From assembly GCF_947487575.1 (NCBI RefSeq), contig NZ_CANKXG010000009.1:151804-215803 (forward strand): 64,000 nt of DNA, read 5' to 3'. The stretch comes from an uncultured Algibacter sp. (GTDB lineage Bacteria > Bacteroidota > Bacteroidia > Flavobacteriales > Flavobacteriaceae). Every line of letters starts with the position of its first letter. Position 1 is the first letter of the stretch. This document shows positions 7,853-16,218 of the stretch, one piece after another. Position numbers and translations under genes: made by a program. Under the pieces are notes generated by a model. That model saw nothing but the letters and a program-made list of their open reading frames with translations, had not been told where the DNA came from and did no database searches.

Positions 7853-8410
7853 ATGAGACATTCAAAACTAGTGCCAGAAGTAAATGCGGGGTCTATGGCA
7901 GACATCGCATTTTTATTACTCATCTTTTTTTTAGTAACCGCTACAATATCTTCTGATGCAGGAATTAACAGATTACTCCCTAGAGCATGTCCGCAAGGAA
8001 CAGATTGCACGAGCAATATAAATGAACGAAACATTTTGCGAATTATAATTAACAATAATGATGAAGTCATGATTGAAAATGAAATCATCCCATTAGAATA
8101 TTTAAAAGACATCACTAAAACCTTCTTAGATAATAATGGTGATGGTAGTTGTAGCTATTGTAACGGATTTAAAGATGTAAAGTCTTCTGATAGTCCAAAA
8201 GAAGCTGTTGTATCTTTACAAAACGGCAAGCAAACCACTTATAAAACATTTGTTGCTGTTCAAAATGAATTAACTAAAGCGTATTATGAATTGCGACAAA
8301 CTTATAGTTTGAATGTACTTGGTAAAACTGCTGATAAGTTATCAAAAACAGAAGAAAAACAAGTAAAGGATGCTTATCCATTTATGCTTTCGGAAGCAGA
8401 AACGAAATAA
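7853..8410 (+). CDS. exbD: ExbD/TolR-family biopolymer transport protein
   Basis: 185 residues. Short cytoplasmic N-terminus RHSKLVPEVNAGSMAD, then one membrane segment IAFLLLIFFLVTATISS with the Asp just before it (D17) that carries protons in ExbD/TolR/MotB stators, then a periplasmic domain. ExbD works with ExbB and TonB to power outer-membrane receptors. The periplasmic part contains four or more Cys (RACPQGTDCTSN, SCSYCNG), more than usual. No exbB or tonB is adjacent; Bacteroidota often carry several solo exbD genes. The only neighbours upstream are the two micro-ORFs. Confidence 0.9.
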   Translation: MRHSKLVPEVNAGSMADIAFLLLIFFLVTATISSDAGINRLLPRACPQGTDCTSNINERNILRIIINNNDEVMIENEIIPLEYLKDITKTFLDNNGDGSCSYCNGFKDVKSSDSPKEAVVSLQNGKQTTYKTFVAVQNELTKAYYELRQTYSLNVLGKTADKLSKTEEKQVKDAYPFMLSEAETK

Positions 8411-8417
8411 AATAGTT

Positions 8418-8470
8418 AAATGATTGAGTTATTTTGGCGGCAACTACAATGATTCAATCATTTTTGTTTT
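8418..8470 (+). terminator. probable terminator after exbD
   Basis: AAATGATTGA (8418-8427) pairs with TCAATCATTT (8454-8463), followed by TTGTTTT. The loop of 26 bases is long, which lowers confidence. Confidence 0.4.
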
Positions 8471-8498
8471 AAATACCGTATTAAATAATAATAAAAAC

Positions 8499-10502
8499 TT
8501 AGTAAGCTAAAAGAGCTTTCAGCTCCATTTCAAATCTGTTTTTAGGAAGATATTGTTGTTCTAATTGACTTGCAAAAGGGATTGGAGTTTCCATACTTGC
8601 AACACGTTTTACTGGTGCATCCAAGTATTTAAAACAATGCTCCATAATTCCTGCTGAAATATCACTAGCAATACCTCCAAAAAGAGAATCCTCTTGAAGA
8701 ATAATGGCTTTACCAGTTTTCTTAACAGAATTATAAATAGTTTCAACATCCAAAGGTTGAAGTGTTCTTAAATCAATTAGGTCTGCCGAAATATCAAGAT
8801 TATTATCTAAAGTTTCTAAAGCCCAATGCACAGTTGCTCCATAGGCGATAATAGTAATATCTTGTCCTGTTTTTAAAAGTGATGCTTTACCAAAAGGTAG
8901 TGTGAAATAATCAACAGGTACATCTTGCCGAATGCTTCTATACAGGCCTTTATGCTCAAAAAATAACACAGGATTTGGGTCGTTAATTGCGGTATTTAGT
9001 AAGCCTTTAGCATCATAAGGAAACGCTGGGTAAATCACCTTTAATCCTGGTGTTTTTGTAAACCAAGCTTCGTTTGTTTGTGAATGAAATGGTCCTGCCG
9101 CCACGCCACCTCCACAAGGCATTCTGATAACCACATCGGCATTTTGATTCCATCTATAATACGATTTAGCCAAATAGTTTATAACGGGATTAAAACCAGA
9201 AGTCACAAAATCTGCAAATTGCATTTCTACAACACTTTTTATATCAGCAATGGATAACCCCATGGCGGTTTCTACGATTGAAGATTCACAAATTGGAGTG
9301 TTCCGTATGCGTTCTTTTCCAAATTGCTCTACAAACCCATCAGTAATTTTAAAAGCACCACCGTATTCAGCAATGTCTTGACCCATAATTACCAAATCAG
9401 AATGCTTTTCCATACTCTGCTTTAAAGCACTAGAAATCGCATCTATAAAACGAATCTCTTCAGAGTTTGATTTATGGTTAAATTCTTGATAATTAAATAA
9501 TTGAAAAACATCATTTAACTCTTTGGTTTTATCTGGCTTGATGTCTTCTTCCGCGAAAGCGACTTTTAAATGTTCATTAATTTCATGAACAATGGCTTCT
9601 TTAAAAGTCACTTCATCAGCTTCATTTAAAATATTATTCTCTTTTAAAAAGGCTTGAAAATTTATTAGAGGATCTTTAGTTGCCCAAGTATCCATAAGTT
9701 CTTGTGGAACATATTTTGTACCACTCGCCTCTTCATGTCCGCGCATTCTAAAAGTCTTAAATTCTAATAATATAGGTCTGGGGGTTTTTCTAATATCTTC
9801 TGCTAATTGACTAACCTTAGTGTAAACTTCAAGAATGTTATTGCCATCTATAATATGAGATTCTATGCCGTATCCTAAACCTCTATCTGCAATATCTTTA
9901 CAGTTATACTGCTCATTTGTTGGAGTTGACAAACCGTAACCGTTATTTTCAACACAAAATAAAACAGGTAATTGCCATACAGATGCCACATTTAATGCTT
10001 CATGAAAATCCCCTTCACTAGTTCCGCCTTCACCAGTAAAAACTGCTGTAACTTGTTTTTTGTTTTTCAATTTTGAAGCTAAAGCAATACCATCTGCAAC
10101 ACCCAATTGTGGGCCTAGGTGAGAAATCATTCCAACAATTTTATATTGCTGGGTTCCAAAATGAAATGATCTATCCCTACCCTTTGTAAAGCCAGAAGCT
10201 TTTCCTTGCCATTGTGCAAATAATCTATAAAGTGGTATTTCTCTAGTTGTAAAAACACCCAAATTTCTATGCATTGGTAGAATGTATTCATTGCTTTGCA
10301 TAGCCATAGTTACTCCAACAGATATAGCTTCCTGCCCTATACCAGAAAACCATTTACTAATTTTACCCTGTCTCAATAAAATAAGCATCTTTTCTTCTAT
10401 CAACCTTGATTTTAACATATTCCTATATAGGGAAAGTAGCATGCTATTATCTAATTGCGTAGTATTATAATCTATGTTAGATAAAGAATTTATTGTTTTC
10501 AT
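8499..10502 (-). CDS. branched-chain 2-oxoacid dehydrogenase E1, fused alpha and beta subunits
   Basis: 667 residues. Residues ~1-330 are an E1-alpha thiamine-diphosphate domain with the motif TGEGGTSEGDFHEALN, N-NGYGLSTP and the phosphorylation-loop-like RMRGHEEASGT. Residues ~345-667 are an E1-beta transketolase-type domain (MGQDIAEYGGAFKIT, then PICESSIVETAMGLSI) and a C-terminal transketolase domain (DLIDLRTLQPLDVETI). The fusion is usual in Bacteroidota for the enzyme decarboxylating branched-chain 2-oxoacids, which supplies iso-fatty-acid primers. E2 and E3 are not nearby. A 14-bp palindrome sits 25 bp before the ATG. Confidence 0.9.
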   Translation of the reverse strand: MKTINSLSNIDYNTTQLDNSMLLSLYRNMLKSRLIEEKMLILLRQGKISKWFSGIGQEAISVGVTMAMQSNEYILPMHRNLGVFTTREIPLYRLFAQWQGKASGFTKGRDRSFHFGTQQYKIVGMISHLGPQLGVADGIALASKLKNKKQVTAVFTGEGGTSEGDFHEALNVASVWQLPVLFCVENNGYGLSTPTNEQYNCKDIADRGLGYGIESHIIDGNNILEVYTKVSQLAEDIRKTPRPILLEFKTFRMRGHEEASGTKYVPQELMDTWATKDPLINFQAFLKENNILNEADEVTFKEAIVHEINEHLKVAFAEEDIKPDKTKELNDVFQLFNYQEFNHKSNSEEIRFIDAISSALKQSMEKHSDLVIMGQDIAEYGGAFKITDGFVEQFGKERIRNTPICESSIVETAMGLSIADIKSVVEMQFADFVTSGFNPVINYLAKSYYRWNQNADVVIRMPCGGGVAAGPFHSQTNEAWFTKTPGLKVIYPAFPYDAKGLLNTAINDPNPVLFFEHKGLYRSIRQDVPVDYFTLPFGKASLLKTGQDITIIAYGATVHWALETLDNNLDISADLIDLRTLQPLDVETIYNSVKKTGKAIILQEDSLFGGIASDISAGIMEHCFKYLDAPVKRVASMETPIPFASQLEQQYLPKNRFEMELKALLAY

Positions 10503-10527
10503 GTGCTAATATCTATTGTTTTTTAAT

Positions 10528-10541
10528 GGTTACATGTAACC
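10528..10541. promoter_or_regulatory. 14-bp perfect palindrome GGTTACATGTAACC upstream of the E1 gene
   Basis: A perfect 14-base palindrome between the divergent E1 gene (ATG at 10502) and the 10725 operon. A CAAATATA (TATATTTG on the minus strand, 10613-10620) lies about 70 bp further out and could be the E1 promoter, which would put the palindrome in the 5' untranslated region as an operator. Confidence 0.45.
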
Positions 10542-10649
10542 TCCATAAAATTATCATTTTGTGTTTTGACTGATATATTAGAAGTTTCACAAAGAAATGA
10601 TTATTTCATTATCAAATATACTATAATTAGTGTTTATTAGTTGGAATAA

Positions 10650-10678
10650 TTGCATATAACGCAGTATAAATAACTTTG
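10650..10678 (+). promoter_or_regulatory. promoter of the 10725-14704 operon (TTG-N18-TAACTTTG)
   Basis: TTG at 10650-10652 and TAACTTTG at 10671-10678, both consensus. Transcription would begin near 10685, which rules out the ATG at 10680 as start of the oxygenase and supports the ATG at 10725. Confidence 0.65.
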
Positions 10679-10724
10679 AATGTTTTTGTACATTTGTGTT
10701 ATACTCACTTTAAAATCGCACCTT

Positions 10725-11675
10725 ATGAATACCATACCAAGTGTTAATTTAAAAGACTTTCTTTCTAATGATTCAGTTAGAAAACAAAATTTTGTAGAAG
10801 CTATAGGAAGGGCTTATGAAGATATTGGTTTTGTGGCACTTAAAGGGCATTTTTTAGATGATGCTTTAGTTGATAATTTATATGAAGAAGTAAAAAACTT
10901 TTTTAGTTTGCCAACTGAAACTAAACAGAAATATGAAATCCCAGGAATTGGCGGTCAACGTGGTTATGTGTCTTTTGGGAAAGAAAGTGCTAAAGGTAAA
11001 AAAGAAGGAGACCTAAAAGAGTTTTGGCATTTTGGTCAGTATGTTGAAAATAATGATAAACTTAAAGCCGAATACCCTGATAATGTTGTAGTAAACGAAC
11101 TAGCAGAATTCAATAGAATTGGAAAAGAAGCTTATAGAATGCTTGAAAAAACGGCAAAACATGTGTTACGTGCTTTGGCTTTACATTTAGGATTAGAAGA
11201 AACTTATTTTGACAATTATATTCATAATGGAAATTCAATTTTGCGACCAATACACTACCCGCCAATAGCCCAAGAACCCGACGAAGCTGTTAGAGCAGCT
11301 GCACATGGTGATATTAATTTAATAACCCTATTAATGGGCGCGCAAGGAAGAGGTTTGCAGGTTCAAAATCATAAAGGCGAATGGCTTGATGCTATTGCAG
11401 AAGCTGATGAATTAATGATTAATGTTGGCGATATGCTTTCAAGACATACAAACAATAAACTAAAATCGACAATACATCGTGTAATAAACCCACCTAAAGA
11501 ACTTTGGGGAACATCACGTTATTCCATCCCTTTTTTCATGCACCCTATTAGTGAAATGAAATTAGATGTTTTGGAAGGCTGTATTGATGAAAACAATCCA
11601 AAACAATTTGAAGATATTACAGCAGGCCAATTTCTAGAAGAGCGCTTAATTGAATTGGGACTGAAGAAAAAATAA
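10725..11675 (+). CDS. isopenicillin-N-synthase-family 2-oxoglutarate/Fe(II) oxygenase
   Basis: 316 residues from ATG 10725 (MNTIPSVNLKDF), the usual start for this family; the in-frame ATG at 10680 overlaps the promoter. The N-terminal DIOX_N part (AIGRAYEDIGFVALKGH) is followed by the double-stranded beta-helix core. Fe ligands are visible: H-x-D in AAHGDINLITLLMG and the distal His in SRHTNNKLKSTIHRV. Arg in TSRYSIPFF is the expected 2-oxoglutarate carboxylate ligand. Substrate unknown; family members in bacteria hydroxylate or oxidise small molecules. First gene of a five-gene run with short gaps. Confidence 0.9.
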   Translation: MNTIPSVNLKDFLSNDSVRKQNFVEAIGRAYEDIGFVALKGHFLDDALVDNLYEEVKNFFSLPTETKQKYEIPGIGGQRGYVSFGKESAKGKKEGDLKEFWHFGQYVENNDKLKAEYPDNVVVNELAEFNRIGKEAYRMLEKTAKHVLRALALHLGLEETYFDNYIHNGNSILRPIHYPPIAQEPDEAVRAAAHGDINLITLLMGAQGRGLQVQNHKGEWLDAIAEADELMINVGDMLSRHTNNKLKSTIHRVINPPKELWGTSRYSIPFFMHPISEMKLDVLEGCIDENNPKQFEDITAGQFLEERLIELGLKKK

Positions 11676-11702
11676 GTTTTCAGTTTATTAAATACTAAAA
11701 CA

Positions 11703-12032
11703 ATGGATTTACAAGATCAACTAAAAAATTTGTTCCCAGGTCATGTTGAAGAAGAAACAACTCCTAATACAAATAATGATTCAAGTATTTGGATGCAGAA
11801 TGACCCTATACTTTGCAAATACGAAAAGCGCAAAGGGAAACCAATAACTATACTTGAGGGTTATACTGGTGCAACAGAAGATTTCAAAATACTAGCGAAA
11901 GAAATTAAAACTAAATTGAGTGTAGGTGGTAGTTTTAAAGATGATAAAATTATTATTCAAGGGGATTACCGTGATAAAATTATGCAAATGCTCAAAGACA
12001 AAGGGTTTAATGTAAAACGGGTTGGCGGATAA
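11703..12032 (+). CDS. SUI1/eIF1-like translation factor (YciH family)
   Basis: 109 residues. After a polar N-terminal ~40 residues, the C-terminal part is a SUI1 domain: KPITILEGYTGATEDFK, then KLSVGGSFKDDKIIIQGD and a final GFNVKRVGG. The eukaryotic homologue eIF1 controls start-codon fidelity, and bacterial YciH can discriminate initiation complexes. It lies 27 bp after the oxygenase and 3 bp before the next gene, so it is co-transcribed with both. Confidence 0.9.
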   Translation: MDLQDQLKNLFPGHVEEETTPNTNNDSSIWMQNDPILCKYEKRKGKPITILEGYTGATEDFKILAKEIKTKLSVGGSFKDDKIIIQGDYRDKIMQMLKDKGFNVKRVGG

Positions 12033-12035
12033 TTT

Positions 12036-12977
12036 ATGAATAAACAACCATTACATATTACCAACGGAGGTGTTGTAACTAAATATTTAAATGAGTTAGA
12101 AATTGTTGGTGAGAAACTTACTTGGCAAGAAATGCTTTGTGAGGGCCCCACAAAAGAAAAAGTTTATTCTAAAGAATTAATCGAATTAAGAGAGGCTTTT
12201 TTAAATAAGTTTTACAATGTTGAATTAGACCTAGAAAAAGTAGAATTTGCAATAGAACAATTGAGTAATCCAGAACGCTATTCTGAAATTGTGCTTTGGT
12301 TTGAATATGATTTGTTTTGTCATATAAATATGATAGCTGTAATTAGCTTGCTTCAACAAAAAAAGATAAGCCTTCCTCTATATTTAGTTTGTAGTGGCAG
12401 AGTATCTGGAAGTAAAACCTTAAAAGGTTTAGGTGAACTAAATTCTGAACAACTCTTAAACCATTATAAAGACAAAGTAATTTTAACTAAAACTGATATA
12501 AATTTAGCTACAACAGTTTGGGGTATTTATTGTGGTAAGGACCATAATTTGTTAAAACCATTTATAGTACAAAGTTCTTCATTTAAATACTTAAGTAATT
12601 GTTTAAAAGCGCATCTTAAACGTTTTCCAGACTCTATTGATGGATTAAATATTCTAGAAAGAAATATATTGGAAATTGTAAGAGATAACACTATTAAATC
12701 AAAACATCATTTATTAGGCTATGCGCTAAATTACCAAGGTTACTATGGTTTTGGCGATATGCAATTGGAACGACTAATAGAGAAGTTAAACATTTTTTTT
12801 ACTGAAGAAAATGATTTATTAAATCTCAATAGAATGGGGCATGAAGCTTTGCTTGGTCAGCTAAATTTTTCTGCTAAAATTGATAGTAAAATGGCATTTG
12901 GCGGTGTAAATAAATATGATTTTCAATTTAGCAAAAAACTGAATAAACTTGTTAAAACAGTAACGAATGTTCATTAA
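12036..12977 (+). CDS. DUF1835 domain-containing protein
   Basis: 313 residues. The N-terminus PLHITNGGVVTKYLNEL followed by TWQEMLCEGPT is the DUF1835 signature, and a conserved VLWFEYDLFCHINMIA lies about residue 90. The fold is not assigned experimentally as far as I know. The C-terminal ~80 residues (LLGYALNYQGYYGFGD, LERLIEKL) look like a separate helical part. Its stop overlaps the start of the phosphorylase by 11 bases, implying translational coupling. Confidence 0.85.
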   Translation: MNKQPLHITNGGVVTKYLNELEIVGEKLTWQEMLCEGPTKEKVYSKELIELREAFLNKFYNVELDLEKVEFAIEQLSNPERYSEIVLWFEYDLFCHINMIAVISLLQQKKISLPLYLVCSGRVSGSKTLKGLGELNSEQLLNHYKDKVILTKTDINLATTVWGIYCGKDHNLLKPFIVQSSSFKYLSNCLKAHLKRFPDSIDGLNILERNILEIVRDNTIKSKHHLLGYALNYQGYYGFGDMQLERLIEKLNIFFTEENDLLNLNRMGHEALLGQLNFSAKIDSKMAFGGVNKYDFQFSKKLNKLVKTVTNVH

Positions 12978-13836
12978 AGAGTCTGAACTTATCTTAAATC
13001 CAGATGGAAGTATTTATCATTTGAATTTAAAGCCTGAAAATATTGCAAACACTATCATTTTTGTGGGAGATCAAGATCGTGTTAGTAAAGTGACGGCACA
13101 TTTTGATTCTATTGAGTTTGAAACTCAAAAGCGCGAATTTAAAACGCAAACAGGTCATTACAAAGGGAAGCGTATTACTGTAATTTCTACCGGTATTGGC
13201 CCTGATAATATTGATATAGTTTTAAATGAATTAGATGCTCTTGTTAATATCAATTTTAAAACAAGGCAAGTAAAAGAAAAACTCATAAGTCTTGATATTA
13301 TTAGAATAGGAACTTCTGGTGCATTGCAAAATAATATTCCTGTAGATTCTTTTCTACTAAGTGCACATGCACTTGATATTAACGGAATGCTACATGCGTA
13401 TCAAATAAACACAATAAGTAACACAAAAATAGAAGATGCTTTTATTAAGCAAACACATTGGCATACCAGCAAGTCAAAACCAATAGTAGTCAATAGTAGT
13501 GATAAGCTTTTAAAAAGGTTTGAAAGTAATAAAACACATAAAGGTTTAACGGCTACAGCTGGTGGATTTTATGGTCCACAAGGGCGGGTTTTAAGGTTAG
13601 CTATTCAAGATGCAGAATTAAATTCAAAAATGGATGCTTTCAACTTCAATGGTATTAAAATTACTAACTTAGAAATGGAAACTTCGGCTATTTACGGATT
13701 ATCAAAGCTATTAGGACATGAAGCTATATCTTTAAATGCCATTATAGCTAATAGAGTTTTGGGTGATTTTAGTAAAAACCCAAATACAGTTATTGAAAAT
13801 TTAATAATATACACACTTAACAAAATTATAGAATAA
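12967..13836 (+). CDS. nucleoside phosphorylase (uridine phosphorylase/PNP superfamily)
   Basis: 289 residues. Family signatures: FVGDQDRVSKV near the N-terminus (phosphate/ribose binding), VISTGIGPDNIDIVLNEL, IRIGTSGALQ, and the nucleoside-binding NLEMETSAIYGLSKLLGHE near residue 240. These enzymes cleave nucleosides to base and ribose-1-phosphate. The order of GTSGALQ and E-M-E-T is intact, so it is probably active. Start ATG at 12967 lies inside the DUF1835 gene. Confidence 0.9.
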   Translation: MFIKESELILNPDGSIYHLNLKPENIANTIIFVGDQDRVSKVTAHFDSIEFETQKREFKTQTGHYKGKRITVISTGIGPDNIDIVLNELDALVNINFKTRQVKEKLISLDIIRIGTSGALQNNIPVDSFLLSAHALDINGMLHAYQINTISNTKIEDAFIKQTHWHTSKSKPIVVNSSDKLLKRFESNKTHKGLTATAGGFYGPQGRVLRLAIQDAELNSKMDAFNFNGIKITNLEMETSAIYGLSKLLGHEAISLNAIIANRVLGDFSKNPNTVIENLIIYTLNKIIE

Positions 13837-13849
13837 ACGGATTGATTTA

Positions 13850-14704
13850 ATGAAGAAAGTAAACATTGGCGGTGTGCCAGAACATTTCAACTTAGCTTGG
13901 TACTTAACGCTAAAAAACGGAGAATATAAAGATGAAAATATCAATTTGCGCTGGCATGATTATTACGGTGGTACTGGTGCCATGTGTAAGGCATTACGAA
14001 ATGGCGACATAGATATTGCTGTAATTTTAACTGAAGGAATTATTAAAGATATTATAGACGGAAACCCCAGTAAAATTGTGCAAACATTTGTAAAAACACC
14101 TCTTGTATGGGGTGTTCATGTAGCTCACGATTCAAATTATAAAGAGGTCAAAGATTTAAAAGGTACTAAAGCTGCAATTAGTAGATATGGTTCTGGTTCG
14201 CATTTAATGGCATATATAAATGCTGAAAATAACAATTGGAATTTAGAAAAAGATCTTGATTTTGAAGTGATAAAAAATCTTGATGGTGCTGTTGAAGGTT
14301 TAACTAAAGGTAAAGCTGATTATTTTTTATGGGAAAAATTCACCACAAAACCTATTGTAGATAGTGGTGTGTTTAGACGCATTGACAACTGCCCTTCTCC
14401 ATGGCCTTGTTTTGTTATTGCTGTGAGAGAAGATTTTATTGAAAACAATAAGAGCGATTTAAAAACGATTTTAGAAATTATCAATAACACAACTTCAGAC
14501 TTTAAAGATATACCAAGTATTGATAAATCCATTGCCAACCGTTACGAGCAAAAGCTTGAAGATGTTCAAGAATGGTTAAGTATTACCGAATGGTCTCAAG
14601 AGTTAATTGATGAAAAAACAGTTTTGAATGTTCAAAAAGAACTGTTTGCACTTGATATTATCCCAGAGATTGTTGAATACGAAAAGTTGATTTATAAGTT
14701 GTAA
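13850..14704 (+). CDS. substrate-binding-protein-like (NMT1/SsuA fold) without signal peptide
   Basis: 284 residues. Begins MKKVNIGGVPEHFNLAWYL, a periplasmic-binding-protein type II strand and helix, continuing LRWHDYYGGTGAMCKALRNG and DIAVILTEGIIKDI, as in thiamine-precursor or sulfonate binding proteins. There is no signal peptide or lipobox, and no ABC permease or ATPase gene nearby, so it is predicted to be cytoplasmic. It may bind a metabolite made or used by the upstream phosphorylase or oxygenase. Last gene of the operon, 13 bp after the phosphorylase. Confidence 0.8.
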   Translation: MKKVNIGGVPEHFNLAWYLTLKNGEYKDENINLRWHDYYGGTGAMCKALRNGDIDIAVILTEGIIKDIIDGNPSKIVQTFVKTPLVWGVHVAHDSNYKEVKDLKGTKAAISRYGSGSHLMAYINAENNNWNLEKDLDFEVIKNLDGAVEGLTKGKADYFLWEKFTTKPIVDSGVFRRIDNCPSPWPCFVIAVREDFIENNKSDLKTILEIINNTTSDFKDIPSIDKSIANRYEQKLEDVQEWLSITEWSQELIDEKTVLNVQKELFALDIIPEIVEYEKLIYKL

Positions 14705-14747
14705 GGTTCTCTACGCTTTTTAAATGTTAATAATTTATCAAATTGAA

Positions 14748-14777
14748 TTGAAACGCTTTTACGATTCCCTATTTTTG
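14748..14777 (+). promoter_or_regulatory. promoter of the TlpA-like lipoprotein (TTG-N19-TATTTTTG)
   Basis: TTG at 14748-14750 and TATTTTTG at 14770-14777, spacing 19, 21 bp before the ATG at 14799. Confidence 0.65.
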
Positions 14778-14798
14778 GTGCTTAAATAAAATCATAAA

Positions 14799-16172
14799 AT
14801 GAAAAAACTTTTTTTTATTGCTATTGCAATAACTTTAATTGGATGTAAAAATGAAGTTAAACCAGAATATGCTATCATTTCTGGTAAAATAACCAATAAA
14901 CAAAATGGAGATTTAACTATTAATACTGAAGACAGAAGTGTTGAGGAGAAAATAGATGTTGCTCCAGACGGTACTTTTACTGATACACTAAGTACAGATA
15001 TAAGCTCTTACATCCTTTTTGATAGTAAAAATCCTGTTTTTCTTAAAGTTAAGTCTGGGGACAATTTAAATATAACTTACGATGCAACAGATTTTGAAAA
15101 CTCATTAGTTATAACTGGTAATGGCGCAGAGATTAATAATTATATTATTGCAAAAAGAAAAACAGAAATGGATCTCTCAAAGAAGAGTGCTGAAATTTTT
15201 CAAAAAAATGAAGCTGACTATAAAACGAGTATGCTAGAATTTAAAGCTTCACAAGAAAAATTATTAAATAATACCAAAGGTTTACCAAGTGATTATGTTG
15301 AAAAAGAGAAGAGAGACTTAAATTATGGGTATTTAAGTAAACTGAATACTTATGAAAGAGGACATCAATATTTTACAAAAAATCAGGAATTTAAAGTTTC
15401 TGATAATTTTTTAAATGAGCTTAAAGATTTAGATTATACTAATGTTGAAGATTTTAAATTCTCTAGTAATTACAAGGGTCTTGTAAATGACTATTATAGT
15501 ATTAAAGCAAGGGCGTTAAGTAAAAAAGATTCTATGTCTTATGATTTAGTTTTTTTAAGTAGTATGGCTAATATAGAACAGGAAACGATTAAAAATACAC
15601 TCATATTTGACTTTGCAAACTTTAATATACCATACTCTAAAGATGTTGATGCATTTTATAAGATGTATACTGAAAATTCTACAAACGAAAAAAACAATAA
15701 ATTAATTGCTGAAAAGTATAATAAACTTACAGCTTTAAAGAAGGGAAAGCCATCTCCTAAATTTGTTGATTATGAAAATCATGCTGGTGGAAAAATGTCT
15801 TTGGATGATTTAAAAGGAAAGTATGTTTATATTGATGTTTGGGCAACATGGTGCGGGCCATGTATACAACAAATACCTTATTTACAAGAGGTAGAAAAAA
15901 AATATCATGATAAGAATATTGAATTTGTAAGTATTTCTATTGATACGCCTAATAATCATGAAAAATGGAAGACCATGGTTAATGAAAAAGGATTAAGTGG
16001 TATACAGTTAATTGCAGATAATAATTGGAATTCTAATTTTGTGCAAGAATACCAAATTCAGGGTATACCAAAGTTTATTTTAATAGATGCTGAAGGAAAT
16101 ATTGTGGATTCAAATGCACCAAGACCTTCAAGTGAAAAATTAATTGAATTATTTAATAGTCATAATATTTAA
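14799..16172 (+). CDS. TlpA-like thioredoxin-domain lipoprotein
   Basis: 457 residues. Lipoprotein signal MKKLFFIAIAITLIGCKNE with Cys at residue 16. Residues ~25-130 look like the DUF4369-type beta domain found before thioredoxin domains in Bacteroidota; the middle is helical; residues ~320-457 are a thioredoxin fold with the redox motif WATWCGPC and the cis-Pro region IQGIPKFILID. Likely a periplasmic membrane-anchored thiol:disulfide oxidoreductase in cytochrome or outer-membrane protein maturation. It stands alone, ending at a shared bidirectional terminator. Confidence 0.9.
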   Translation: MKKLFFIAIAITLIGCKNEVKPEYAIISGKITNKQNGDLTINTEDRSVEEKIDVAPDGTFTDTLSTDISSYILFDSKNPVFLKVKSGDNLNITYDATDFENSLVITGNGAEINNYIIAKRKTEMDLSKKSAEIFQKNEADYKTSMLEFKASQEKLLNNTKGLPSDYVEKEKRDLNYGYLSKLNTYERGHQYFTKNQEFKVSDNFLNELKDLDYTNVEDFKFSSNYKGLVNDYYSIKARALSKKDSMSYDLVFLSSMANIEQETIKNTLIFDFANFNIPYSKDVDAFYKMYTENSTNEKNNKLIAEKYNKLTALKKGKPSPKFVDYENHAGGKMSLDDLKGKYVYIDVWATWCGPCIQQIPYLQEVEKKYHDKNIEFVSISIDTPNNHEKWKTMVNEKGLSGIQLIADNNWNSNFVQEYQIQGIPKFILIDAEGNIVDSNAPRPSSEKLIELFNSHNI

Positions 16173-16190
16173 CTAATTGAATTATATTTT

Positions 16191-16217
16191 AAAAAGCCGC
16201 AATTTGCGGCTTTTTTT
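16191..16217. terminator. bidirectional terminator between the lipoprotein and nnr genes
   Basis: AAAAAGCCGCAA (16191-16202) and TTGCGGCTTTTT pair as a 12-bp stem, flanked by A-run on the left and T-run on the right, so it works in both directions for the convergent genes. Confidence 0.9.
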
Positions 16218-16218
16218 A

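Noticed and set aside
10680..10724. Longer N-terminus of the 2OG oxygenase from ATG 10680
   Set aside because: The codon is immediately after the -7 box TAACTTTG and would lie upstream of the transcription start.
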